Shown in pieces: positions 34,157 through 42,562 of a stretch of 64,000 nucleotides of DNA. The stretch is taken from the NCBI RefSeq assembly GCF_008801605.1, contig NZ_VZPJ01000015.1, positions 84,901 to 148,900 on the forward strand, read 5' to 3'. The stretch's first letter is position 1; every line of letters starts with the position of its first letter. A model generated the notes under the pieces. It saw nothing but the letters and a program-made list of their open reading frames with translations, searched no databases and was not told the DNA's origin. The DNA comes from Pseudomonas brassicacearum subsp. brassicacearum (GTDB lineage Bacteria > Pseudomonadota > Gammaproteobacteria > Pseudomonadales > Pseudomonadaceae). Made by a program: the position numbers and the translations under genes.

Positions 34157-36532
34157 ATGAGCAGTCATCACCAAGACAAGGCGACGTTCCTCGAGCGCCT
34201 GATTTTCAACAACCGCCCGGCAGTGATCATCATTTGCCTGCTGGTCAGCATTTTCCTGTTCTGGCAGGCCACGCTGATCCGGCCGTCCACCAGTTTCGAA
34301 AAAATGATCCCCCTCGAGCACCCCTTCATCCAGAAGATGCTCGAGCACCGCAACGACCTGGCGAACCTGGGCAACACGGTGCGTATTTCCGTGGAGGCCA
34401 CCAACGGCGACATCTTCTCCAAGGAATACATGGAGACCCTGCGTCAGATCCACGATGAGGTCTTCTACATCTCCGGCGTCGACCGTTCCGGGCTCAAGTC
34501 GTTGTGGAGCCCGAGCGTGCGCTGGACCGAAGTGACGGAGGAGGGCTTCGCCGGCGGCGAGGTGATCCCCCAGAGCTACAACGGTTCGGCCGACAGCCTC
34601 GATCTGCTGCGTAATAACGTGCTCAAGTCCGGCCAGGTCGGGCGCCTGGTGGCCAACGACTTCAAGTCGAGCATCATCGACATCCCGCTGCTGGAGTCCT
34701 ATCCCGACCCGCAGGACCAGGGCAAGTTGCTCGCCCTCGACTACCGGAAGTTTTCCCACGAGCTTGAAGACAAGATCCGCAACAAGTTCGAAGCCCAGAA
34801 CCCCAACGTGCAGATCCATATCGTCGGTTTCGCCAAGAAGGTCGGCGACCTGATCGACGGCCTGGTCATGGTGGTGCTGTTCTTCGGCGTGGCTTTCGTC
34901 ATCACCCTGATCCTGCTGTACTGGTTCACCAACTGCATGCGCAGTACCGTCGCGGTATTGACCACCACCCTGGTGGCGGTGGTCTGGCAACTGGGGCTGA
35001 TGCATGCGGCCGGTTTCGGCCTGGATCCGTACTCGATGCTGGTGCCGTTCCTGATCTTCGCCATCGGCATTTCCCATGGGGTGCAGAAAATCAACGGCAT
35101 CGCCTTGCAGTCCAGCGATGCGGACAACGCCCTGACAGCGGCGCGGCGCACCTTCCGGCAGTTGTTCCTGCCGGGGATGATCGCGATCCTGGCGGACGCC
35201 GTGGGTTTCATCACCTTGCTGATCATCGACATCGGCGTGATCCGCGAACTGGCCATTGGCGCCTCCATCGGCGTGGCGGTGATCGTGTTCACCAACCTGA
35301 TCCTGCTGCCGGTGGCGATCTCCTACGCTGGCATCAGCAAGCGTGCGGTCGAGCGCAGCAAGAAAGACGCGACCCGCGAACATCCGTTCTGGCGCCTGCT
35401 GTCGAACTTCGCCAGCGCCAAGGTCGCGCCGGTGTCCATTGCCCTGGCGGTGATCGCCTTTGGCGGTGGGCTCTGGTACAGCCAGAACCTGAAGATCGGC
35501 GACCTGGACCAGGGCGCGCCGGAACTGCGTCCGGACTCGCGCTACAACCAGGACAACAACTTCATCATCAGCAATTACTCCACCAGCTCCGATGTACTGG
35601 TGGTGATGGTCAAGACCAAGGCCGAAGGCTGCTCGCGCTATGAAGCCATGGCCCCCATCGACGAGCTGATGTGGAAGATGCAGAACACCGAGGGCGTGCA
35701 GTCGGCGATTTCCCTGGTGACCGTGTCCAAGCAGATGATCAAGGGCATGAACGAGGGCAACCTGAAATGGGAAACCCTGTCGCGCAACCCTGACGTGCTG
35801 AACAACTCCATCGCCCGGGCCGATGGCCTGTACAACAACAGTTGCTCCCTGGCACCGGTGCTGGTGTTCCTTAACGACCACAAGGCCGAGACATTGGACC
35901 GCGCGGTGAAGGCGGTGCAGGACTTCGCCAAGGAAAACAACCGCGATGGCCTGGAGTTCATCCTTGCCGCCGGTAACGCAGGCATCGAAGCGGCCACCAA
36001 CGAGGTGATCAAGGCATCGGAGCTGACCATCCTGATCCTGGTGTACATCTGCGTGGCGACCATGTGCATGATCACCTTCCGTTCCTGGGCGGCGACGCTG
36101 TGCATCGTGTTGCCGCTGGTGCTGACCTCGGTGCTGGGCAACGCCCTGATGGCGTTCATGGGCATTGGCGTGAAGGTCGCGACCCTGCCGGTGGTGGCAC
36201 TGGGCGTGGGGATTGGCGTGGACTACGGCATCTACATCTACAGCCGCCTGGAGAGTTTCCTGCGCGCCGGGTTGCCGTTGCAGGAGGCTTACTACCAGAC
36301 GCTGAAATCCACCGGCAAGGCGGTGCTGTTCACCGGTTTGTGCCTGGCCATCGGTGTTTGCACCTGGATCTTCTCGGCCATCAAGTTCCAGGCGGACATG
36401 GGGTTGATGCTGACGTTCATGTTGCTGTGGAACATGTTCGGCGCGCTGTGGCTGCTGCCGGCGCTGGCGCGGTTCCTGATCAAGCCTGAGAAACTGGCGG
36501 GGCAGAAGGGTAATTCGTTGTTTGCGCATTGA
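34157..36532 (+). CDS. RND/MMPL-family transporter
   Basis: A 791-residue inner-membrane transporter with about twelve membrane segments. One N-terminal segment (about 18-36) is followed by a large periplasmic loop (about 40-230), then five segments. A second loop and six segments repeat the pattern. This is the RND/MMPL topology, including sterol-sensing-like blocks FAIGISHGVQKINGIAL and GIGVDYGIYIYSRLESF. These proteins export lipids or related hydrophobic compounds in other bacteria; substrate here is unknown. Neither DUF1302 nor DUF1329 genes, which often precede this pair, are present. Confidence 0.88.
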   Translation: MSSHHQDKATFLERLIFNNRPAVIIICLLVSIFLFWQATLIRPSTSFEKMIPLEHPFIQKMLEHRNDLANLGNTVRISVEATNGDIFSKEYMETLRQIHDEVFYISGVDRSGLKSLWSPSVRWTEVTEEGFAGGEVIPQSYNGSADSLDLLRNNVLKSGQVGRLVANDFKSSIIDIPLLESYPDPQDQGKLLALDYRKFSHELEDKIRNKFEAQNPNVQIHIVGFAKKVGDLIDGLVMVVLFFGVAFVITLILLYWFTNCMRSTVAVLTTTLVAVVWQLGLMHAAGFGLDPYSMLVPFLIFAIGISHGVQKINGIALQSSDADNALTAARRTFRQLFLPGMIAILADAVGFITLLIIDIGVIRELAIGASIGVAVIVFTNLILLPVAISYAGISKRAVERSKKDATREHPFWRLLSNFASAKVAPVSIALAVIAFGGGLWYSQNLKIGDLDQGAPELRPDSRYNQDNNFIISNYSTSSDVLVVMVKTKAEGCSRYEAMAPIDELMWKMQNTEGVQSAISLVTVSKQMIKGMNEGNLKWETLSRNPDVLNNSIARADGLYNNSCSLAPVLVFLNDHKAETLDRAVKAVQDFAKENNRDGLEFILAAGNAGIEAATNEVIKASELTILILVYICVATMCMITFRSWAATLCIVLPLVLTSVLGNALMAFMGIGVKVATLPVVALGVGIGVDYGIYIYSRLESFLRAGLPLQEAYYQTLKSTGKAVLFTGLCLAIGVCTWIFSAIKFQADMGLMLTFMLLWNMFGALWLLPALARFLIKPEKLAGQKGNSLFAH

Positions 36533-36553
36533 TCGACGGTAGAACCTGCCCAA

Positions 36554-36643
36554 TGTGGGAGCGAGCTTGCTCGCGATAGCGCTGTGACAGTCAATGAAGG
36601 TGTTGAATGTCAGTGCGCAATCGCGAGCAAGCTCGCTCCCACA
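36554..36643. repeat. REP pair (GAGCTTGCTCGC family)
   Basis: GTGGGAGCGAGCTTGCTCGCGAT and its inverse, separated by about 45 bases, between the RND gene and the 3' end of the giant toxin-like gene. Confidence 0.93.
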
Positions 36644-36668
36644 GGTTTTTACAGCCTCGGTGGCGAGG

Positions 36669-39600
36669 TCAGCCTGATGCATCGCTGTCATCAGGCGCCA
36701 ACGGCAAGAACTTGCTCTGTGCCATGAGCTTGCCGATTTTCCCTCGATGCACATTCACCACCGCGTAGGGGCTATCAGCCTTGGCGAGCAGCGAGTGATA
36801 GTCTTCCCTGCGTTGTGCCTTGGTTTTCAGGTGCGCGACGCTGTAGTCGGCTTTCGGCGTATCGATTTTTTCGTAGTGAAAATGCGCATACCAAAGGGGG
36901 AAGCCGTCCCGGTTGTTGATGGCATATTCCTGGAGGAAATCCTGGCGGGCTCCTTTCAAGGCCTTGCGTTCACCCAGTCGTGCAACTTGAACCAGGTCTT
37001 TTTCGAACAGGTACTGGAGGTTGCCGTCGGTGGGCGGCAGGTGCAGGCTCAGTTGGACACGCAGGGCGCTGCCCCTGGACGTCAGTCTGGAGATGGCCTC
37101 GGCCAACTGTCTACCCAGCGCTTGATCAGCCGCTGTGCGTGGCGTTTGTGAGGCGACGAAGGCCCTGTCGAGTTCTTCAGAAAGCGTGCGGAAGCGACTT
37201 GCCTCATTGTTCATGATCTCCTCGATTTCCTGAGGATGACGGCAACGCTTTTTATAGCTTTCAGCGCGGCGGAGACGTTTCTCCAGTTCCTCCAGCAGTG
37301 TTCGCGCATCGCCGTTGATCGCGTTGATCGATCGGGTCCTGGGGGCTGGAACCGGTCGGTGTACGTCGACAACGTCCCATACGTCGTCGTGACGCGAATA
37401 GGTGGCAAGCACCTGATTGTCGACTTCGGAGCGCAACTCGACGACTTCAATCGGCAAGGAGGTGCCGGCAGGTTTCAGGTCACCAATCAGAACGCCACTC
37501 CTGCGGGTCTTTATCACCTTTTTCTGAAGGCGCCCGGAGTGCGTCTTCGGGCGTTTGGGCGCACGCTTGCGCGGTGTCGGTTCGGGTTTGACTTCTGCCG
37601 CCAGTCTTCCGGAAGCGTCCTGGTACAGGCTGTCAAGCAGCGTGGCCAGCCTGTCGAAATAGGACTCGTTGATATCGTCGACATAAAGCGCCTTCATGCC
37701 CTGCAACGCGTCGAGGGCCTCGCCATAATGCTCGGTCAGGCTGGTCAGTACCTCAAGCTGCTCAGAGGCGGTCAGGTCGTACAGTTGCAGGTCAGCGTGG
37801 GAGCGCACCTGCTCGGCCAATGGCCTGACGATGCGATACAGGCTATCGGGCAAGCTGGTTTCGGGGTGTTTGATGGCCAGCATCGGCAGGGCGGCCAATT
37901 GCAGGGCCTTGGTGCCTATGACATTCCGTTCATTCTGCGGACGGCCGCGGGTCAGGCGTTCGAATGCCTGGGCTCCCACGGAATCCAGGTTCAATAGCTT
38001 CTCCAGGTACTCATCCTTGAGTTGCAGCCAATGGATGGCGCGATCATTGATGTCGCTCATGGCTTCAAGGAACATCACGTAGCCCTGCATGTCGCGAACC
38101 ACGGCTTCTTCCACAAACGTTCCGGAAAACTGCGGGTGAGCGGCATTCAGGGCCCGTTGATCCATCTCGACGACCAGGAAGGCCTTGCGGGCATTGTTGA
38201 CCACATTCTCCATCAGCCCGCGGACGCTTCCAGAGGGCAAGCCAATGCCCAGTCTTGCGCGCTCGGGCGCACTGTCCAGCAGTTTCAAATAGATGTCGGT
38301 CTGCTCGTTGAGCAGGTCATAAAACACTTTTCGTTTTGGCGCGCGCTGTTCCTCGGTATAGGCGTTTCCTTCCTCGAGCCGGGTCATCACTTGTTGGGCA
38401 ATGTCCAGGGATCGTTGTCGTTCGTTCTCCTGGGCGAGGTAATTGTTCATTTCAGCGCTCAGCTCGATGGCTTTGTGGGCATTGAGGCGACGCTGGTCAG
38501 CCAGGCGCTTGGGCGGCGCACCGCCGCGCAGGCGCAAGCGCAGGTCAAGGGACCAGTTGCCGTCCAGGTCCGATTGCAGCGCAGGTCCGGTCTGTGTCGG
38601 GTCGAGCGGGTCGACAATCGTGGTGCTGCCGTCCGGGTCCGGGTTGACCGGGTACAGCCCGTCTTGCAGCAACGCGTGCCATTTGTTGGCGATCACGTAC
38701 AAGCCCTTGAACGGGCCATTTCCAATCGGCTCAGGCAAGGCAGTCGGACGCGCCACCTGCATGCGTCGTATGCGGGTGCGTTGTTCCTGCGTCAGGTGAC
38801 GGCGAGGGCTGCTGAAACTGAAGTCCAGCGACCTGCTGGGTTGTTCGCCAGGCAAGGCGACGGATCCTTCCAGAACGCTCGGCGAGGTCGGTTCGGGCCA
38901 CTGCTGTGCAACGACACGTGGCGCGGGGGCGCGCATCGCTTGGTCCTTGATCGATGCGGGCGTGACTGCGCGAACCGGTGCACGGACGGCGGGAAAATGG
39001 CTCACCAGCATGGCCAGGTTGACCAGCAAATCGACGGTGGCCAGCTCCCGCGTTGCCGGATCGTCACTGCTCAGGGCCGGGATATCTTGACTGGCGCTGG
39101 CCATCAGGCTCCATAGCCAGACGGTGGCCATGGCCGGGCCGCGCAGCAACGGAAACAGCAGTGTATTGAACAGCAGGCTGCCGCCCTTGAGTAACACCGC
39201 CCAGCGGCTTTCGCTGTTGGAGACAGAGTTGCGGTCGGCCTGGGTGACCAGGGCTCGGGCGTTGCAGCCGTAGAGGTACTGCATCAATTTGCCGTTGCGC
39301 AGGTATTGCAGCAGTTCATCGTTGCCGGCGTCGACGGCGAGCGTTGCCGGAACGGGCTTTTCGGGAACGCTGAACTCGTCACCCTCGAAGAAACGCACGA
39401 TGTGCGGTTCGAGGAAGCCGCCATTGGCATACACCGGGCGTGCGTCGTCGGACATCCAGGTCAGGACGCTGTTCTGCAAGTCTGCGGCGCTCACGACGGA
39501 CTGCAACAGTGCCTGGCGCGTCGCAAACTCCAACAGCACGGGCGCGTACAGGGGGCGATACAACAGGTGCGGGCCCGTTCTGGCGTCCTGCGCCTCGACG

Positions 39601-41369
39601 ATGAACATGTTGCTCACGAGGTCGGGCCGGGCCTGGGGCTTGCGCAGGAAGGCCAGGTGTCGAATGACCACGGGGCGACCGTCAACCTGTCGGTCCTCAG
39701 CATCGGGTTGCAGCAGGGCCTCGATCAGATGCAGTCCTTGGCGAGTCATGCCGTTTTTGTTGTCGAGCATTTGCTGCAGCGCCTCGAGCGGCAACTGCGC
39801 CGGGAGTTGTTCGGCGAACGTCCGTTGAAATGCCTGCGCTTGAGGCGAGTCGCTCAATAGGGCTTGTTGCAGGTAGCGCGGATAAACCGTGCCGATGTCG
39901 ACCTGTTCGATCAGCCCGCCCCTTCGGGTAATGAAGTCCGGCGTCAACCAGGCAGGCAAGGCCAGACCCCGGCGATGACTGAGTTGCAGGTTGCCACTGG
40001 GGCGTGCGACGAGGTTGTCGATGGCCAGTTGCGTCAGGCTCATCGTTCTTTTCGCGCGGATGCCAACGGTCCCGGGGTATCCCGCCGAGACGGTGAACGT
40101 CAGTACCACATCGTCGGGTTGGTAGTGACTGGGTTGCACCTTGGCCGGGCTGCTGTCGTTAGTCTTGCCCATCTGCGTGAGCAATGCGTCCGAGGTAAAA
40201 GCCTTGATGTCGCTGAGTGCGGGACGTCCTTGAGTGCGTTGCTTGAGGCTGGCCAGTGCCAGGCTGCATCGCTGGAACGTTGCTCGATCGACGACGGAGG
40301 CTTTTTTCAGCCATTCGGGCAGCAACGGCCCGAGTCGTGCCGATGTTTCAGGCGTGAGGCGCGGCGCGTCGTGCAGATAGCGAGCGGGATCGCTCAGCTC
40401 GCTGTAGAGCGTCTTGAGGTCTGGCAGGCCGATTCGGGAGGGCAACTGTACCGCCTGCACATCGGCCAGTTGTTGCTCCAAGATCATGGCGGCCTGGGTG
40501 TCGAAGGCATGCCCGTCGATTTCGTAGCGTTGACAGGTCACGGTGTCGACGACATAGCGACTGGCGATCCGTTCGCCCCAATACTGGTTGAAGGCTTCCA
40601 TCGACTCGAAGGACTGCACGGCGCTGCCGGGGCTGCAAAGCACAATGACGAGGCCGTAGCGAGTGTAATGGAGCAGCAGGATCTCGTTGCTGGGCAGCAC
40701 GCTGCTGGAGGTGCCTTGGGTGACAGTGCTTTCCAGGCTGTAGGCGTAGACGGGCGGGACATTGTGGCTAAAGCGTTGTTCGCGGTCCGGCCAGCGGACG
40801 ATCTGGGCCAGGGTCTCGCGTGCCGGTTCGGTCAGTCCTGGCTGTTGCAGCCCCCGGATATGCAGCATGTTCTTGAGTGTGTCGCTGAGCCATTGCCAGC
40901 GGCTGGTGCGGACAGGGGCATCGGTTTGCGGGCGGGGGCCGATGTCAGCGTTCCAATAACGGGTCAGTGCGTCTTCCAGCCCGATTGGAGCGGTCGAGGG
41001 CAGTTCAAGCAGCAGTTTTTCGATGACCTGCATGTCGAGCTTTTCATCCCGTGGCCAAAGGCGCTGCGGCGGCGTGTCGGAGAGGTAGCAATCAAGATTT
41101 CCCCGGGGGCTGAAATCCACGGAGGTGCCGAGGGCCAGGTATTCGAGCACCCGCGGCATGAACGGTTGAAAGTGCCAGCCACGGGTGATCGCATTTGGTG
41201 TGGCCAATTGGGTCTTGGCGAGATCGATGGTCAGCGAGGGGTATCTGGCCTTGATGGCCTGTTGGAGCATTTGTTGCGCGACTTGCTCGAAGGTCGGGCG
41301 GTCGGCGAATGACTGGCTGACGGTTTGCGCAAGGGCAGAGGGGCTGTCAGCCGGGGAGGGCGAGGTCAT
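36669..41369 (-). CDS. Giant DUF6543/dermonecrotic-toxin-like protein
   Basis: A 1566-residue protein resembling the large Pseudomonas family labelled DUF6543 or dermonecrotic-toxin domain. It has no signal peptide. Visible parts are an N-terminal region with LSDPARYLHDAPRLTP-like segments, a hydrophobic patch around 726-766 that could insert into a membrane, a charged helical region around 950-1050, a strongly basic stretch near 1260-1290 (RKRAPKRPK), and a C-terminal block with WYAHFHYEKID and AHLKTKAQR, which recalls the family tail. No leucine-rich repeats or NEL ubiquitin-ligase Cys domain are seen. AGGA precedes the ATG at 41369. No immunity, chaperone or secretion gene lies nearby. A role as an effector toward eukaryotes or competitors is inference. 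Confidence 0.8.
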   Translation of the reverse strand: MTSPSPADSPSALAQTVSQSFADRPTFEQVAQQMLQQAIKARYPSLTIDLAKTQLATPNAITRGWHFQPFMPRVLEYLALGTSVDFSPRGNLDCYLSDTPPQRLWPRDEKLDMQVIEKLLLELPSTAPIGLEDALTRYWNADIGPRPQTDAPVRTSRWQWLSDTLKNMLHIRGLQQPGLTEPARETLAQIVRWPDREQRFSHNVPPVYAYSLESTVTQGTSSSVLPSNEILLLHYTRYGLVIVLCSPGSAVQSFESMEAFNQYWGERIASRYVVDTVTCQRYEIDGHAFDTQAAMILEQQLADVQAVQLPSRIGLPDLKTLYSELSDPARYLHDAPRLTPETSARLGPLLPEWLKKASVVDRATFQRCSLALASLKQRTQGRPALSDIKAFTSDALLTQMGKTNDSSPAKVQPSHYQPDDVVLTFTVSAGYPGTVGIRAKRTMSLTQLAIDNLVARPSGNLQLSHRRGLALPAWLTPDFITRRGGLIEQVDIGTVYPRYLQQALLSDSPQAQAFQRTFAEQLPAQLPLEALQQMLDNKNGMTRQGLHLIEALLQPDAEDRQVDGRPVVIRHLAFLRKPQARPDLVSNMFIVEAQDARTGPHLLYRPLYAPVLLEFATRQALLQSVVSAADLQNSVLTWMSDDARPVYANGGFLEPHIVRFFEGDEFSVPEKPVPATLAVDAGNDELLQYLRNGKLMQYLYGCNARALVTQADRNSVSNSESRWAVLLKGGSLLFNTLLFPLLRGPAMATVWLWSLMASASQDIPALSSDDPATRELATVDLLVNLAMLVSHFPAVRAPVRAVTPASIKDQAMRAPAPRVVAQQWPEPTSPSVLEGSVALPGEQPSRSLDFSFSSPRRHLTQEQRTRIRRMQVARPTALPEPIGNGPFKGLYVIANKWHALLQDGLYPVNPDPDGSTTIVDPLDPTQTGPALQSDLDGNWSLDLRLRLRGGAPPKRLADQRRLNAHKAIELSAEMNNYLAQENERQRSLDIAQQVMTRLEEGNAYTEEQRAPKRKVFYDLLNEQTDIYLKLLDSAPERARLGIGLPSGSVRGLMENVVNNARKAFLVVEMDQRALNAAHPQFSGTFVEEAVVRDMQGYVMFLEAMSDINDRAIHWLQLKDEYLEKLLNLDSVGAQAFERLTRGRPQNERNVIGTKALQLAALPMLAIKHPETSLPDSLYRIVRPLAEQVRSHADLQLYDLTASEQLEVLTSLTEHYGEALDALQGMKALYVDDINESYFDRLATLLDSLYQDASGRLAAEVKPEPTPRKRAPKRPKTHSGRLQKKVIKTRRSGVLIGDLKPAGTSLPIEVVELRSEVDNQVLATYSRHDDVWDVVDVHRPVPAPRTRSINAINGDARTLLEELEKRLRRAESYKKRCRHPQEIEEIMNNEASRFRTLSEELDRAFVASQTPRTAADQALGRQLAEAISRLTSRGSALRVQLSLHLPPTDGNLQYLFEKDLVQVARLGERKALKGARQDFLQEYAINNRDGFPLWYAHFHYEKIDTPKADYSVAHLKTKAQRREDYHSLLAKADSPYAVVNVHRGKIGKLMAQSKFLPLAPDDSDASG

Positions 41370-41505
41370 AAGAAGTCCTTTTCCTGAGCTCATGGCCGTC
41401 GGGATGACGACGAGTCAAGTATCGACCTCCTGTTTTCCTGGTGTGCGGTATATAGCTACTGCCCGGTTGAGCGCGCGTTGTGGCAGGCCTGGTAGTCGCT
41501 GCCGT

Positions 41506-41558
41506 AGGCTGCGATCCGTTCGCTTGGGATTCAATTGGCAGGGGAAAGATCGCAGCCT
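41506..41558. repeat. Intergenic inverted repeat (GGCTGCGATC family)
   Basis: AGGCTGCGATC and GATCGCAGCCT arms separated by 31 bases, with outer GCTGCCG/CGGCAGC flanks. This is a widely dispersed Pseudomonas element, related to the one at 50589-50652. It lies upstream of the giant gene and beyond the 3' end of the GntR gene. Confidence 0.8.
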
Positions 41559-41585
41559 CGTTGCACTCGGCAGCTCCTGCGGGGC

Positions 41586-42305
41586 TCAGGCTGGATCGTT
41601 GCCCAGTACCACATTCAGCGCGCTGCGGGCATCGTCCAGTTGCACCAGCGTGGCATGGCGGGCACCGAGGGCGTCGCGGTTCTCGATGGCGGTGAGGATC
41701 GCCTTGTGTCGCGGCATCGCCAGTTCATGCAGGTTGGGCCGCTGGTTGGAATGCTTGAGCGCCTCGGCGATGGCCACTGACAACATGTTGCAGAGATTGG
41801 CGAGCAGGTCGTTGTGGGTGGCGTCGGCGATGCGGCTGTGGAAGTCCAGGTCCGGTTGCAGCACGGCCTCGGGGGTCGGGGCCGCTTCCATGCGCTGGTA
41901 GGCCTCACGGATGGAAGCGATGTCGTCCTCGTTGGCGAACTGTGCGGCGAGGGCGGCGGCGGCCGGTTCGATGATGCTGCGCACGCTGGTCAGCAGGTTG
42001 AAGAATTCATTCTGCGGGCTGCTCTGCATCAGCCAATGCAGCACATCCGGGTCGAGCATGTGCCACTCCCGCCGAGCCTTGACCACCGTGCCCACGCGCG
42101 GGCGCGAATACACCAGGCCCTTGGCGACCAGCACTCGCGTGGCTTCGCGCAGCACCGGGCGGCTGACCGCATACTCTTCGCACAGCAAGGCTTCAGCGGG
42201 CAGTTTGTCGTCCGGTTTGAAGCGCCCGGAAACGATCTGCATGCCCAGTTCCTGGACGATGCGCGCGTGCATGCTTTTGCGGTCGGAGGGTTTACGGTAA
42301 TCCAT
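41586..42305 (-). CDS. GntR-family regulator, FadR subfamily
   Basis: A 239-residue regulator. The N-terminal winged helix includes LPAEALLCEEYAVSRPVLREATRVLVAKGLV (about 38-68). A C-terminal all-helical FCD effector domain (about 90-230) has the metal-binding histidine pattern HSRIADATHNDLL and PRHKAILTAI. FadR-type members of this kind usually respond to sugar acids. It lies beyond the dehydratase gene on the same strand and probably represses the pentonate cluster through the two operator-like sites at 44314-44399. The start is the ATG at 42305; a later ATG (MHARIV) is possible. Confidence 0.9.
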   Translation of the reverse strand: MDYRKPSDRKSMHARIVQELGMQIVSGRFKPDDKLPAEALLCEEYAVSRPVLREATRVLVAKGLVYSRPRVGTVVKARREWHMLDPDVLHWLMQSSPQNEFFNLLTSVRSIIEPAAAALAAQFANEDDIASIREAYQRMEAAPTPEAVLQPDLDFHSRIADATHNDLLANLCNMLSVAIAEALKHSNQRPNLHELAMPRHKAILTAIENRDALGARHATLVQLDDARSALNVVLGNDPA

Positions 42306-42406
42306 GGGATGCGGCGCGATCCTGTGCGAGGGGAGTGCTGCGCATGATAGCAGGCGCGGCGATGGCGGGTCGCTAATGCGATTTTTGATTTGGATACAGA
42401 CCCATT

Positions 42407-42547
42407 GTGGGAGCGAGCTTTTTGTGGGAACTGAGCTTGCTCGCGATAGCGGTGTCACAGACAACAGAGATGTTGACTGGAAGGGCCTCATCGCGAGCAA
42501 GCTCAGCTCCCACAAAAAGCTTGCTCCCACAGAGGCTTGCTTCCACA
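42407..42547. repeat. Nested compound REP element
   Basis: An ordinary REP pair (CTGAGCTTGCTCGCGAT and its inverse) is enclosed by an outer inverted pair, GTGGGAGCGAGCTTTTTGTG and CACAAAAAGCTTGCTCCCAC. Each arm is about 40 bases instead of about 22. A further partial TTGCTTCCACA copy follows. It lies between the GntR and dehydratase genes. Confidence 0.88.
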
Positions 42548-42562
42548 AGGGGATGGGTGGGG

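Noticed and set aside
34115..36754. An 879-codon open frame on the minus strand opposite the RND transporter gene
   Set aside because: The product is rich in His/Gln/Arg/Asp with no domain and is a mirror of GC-rich coding sequence; the plus-strand RND protein has clear membrane segments and motifs.
41400..41585. A possible small gene upstream of the giant protein
   Set aside because: No frame has a ribosome site or a coherent product; the space holds the GGCTGCGATC repeat.
42306..42548. An N-terminal extension of the GntR regulator through the REP
   Set aside because: The added residues are translated REP sequence; the family N-terminus fits the ATG at 42305.
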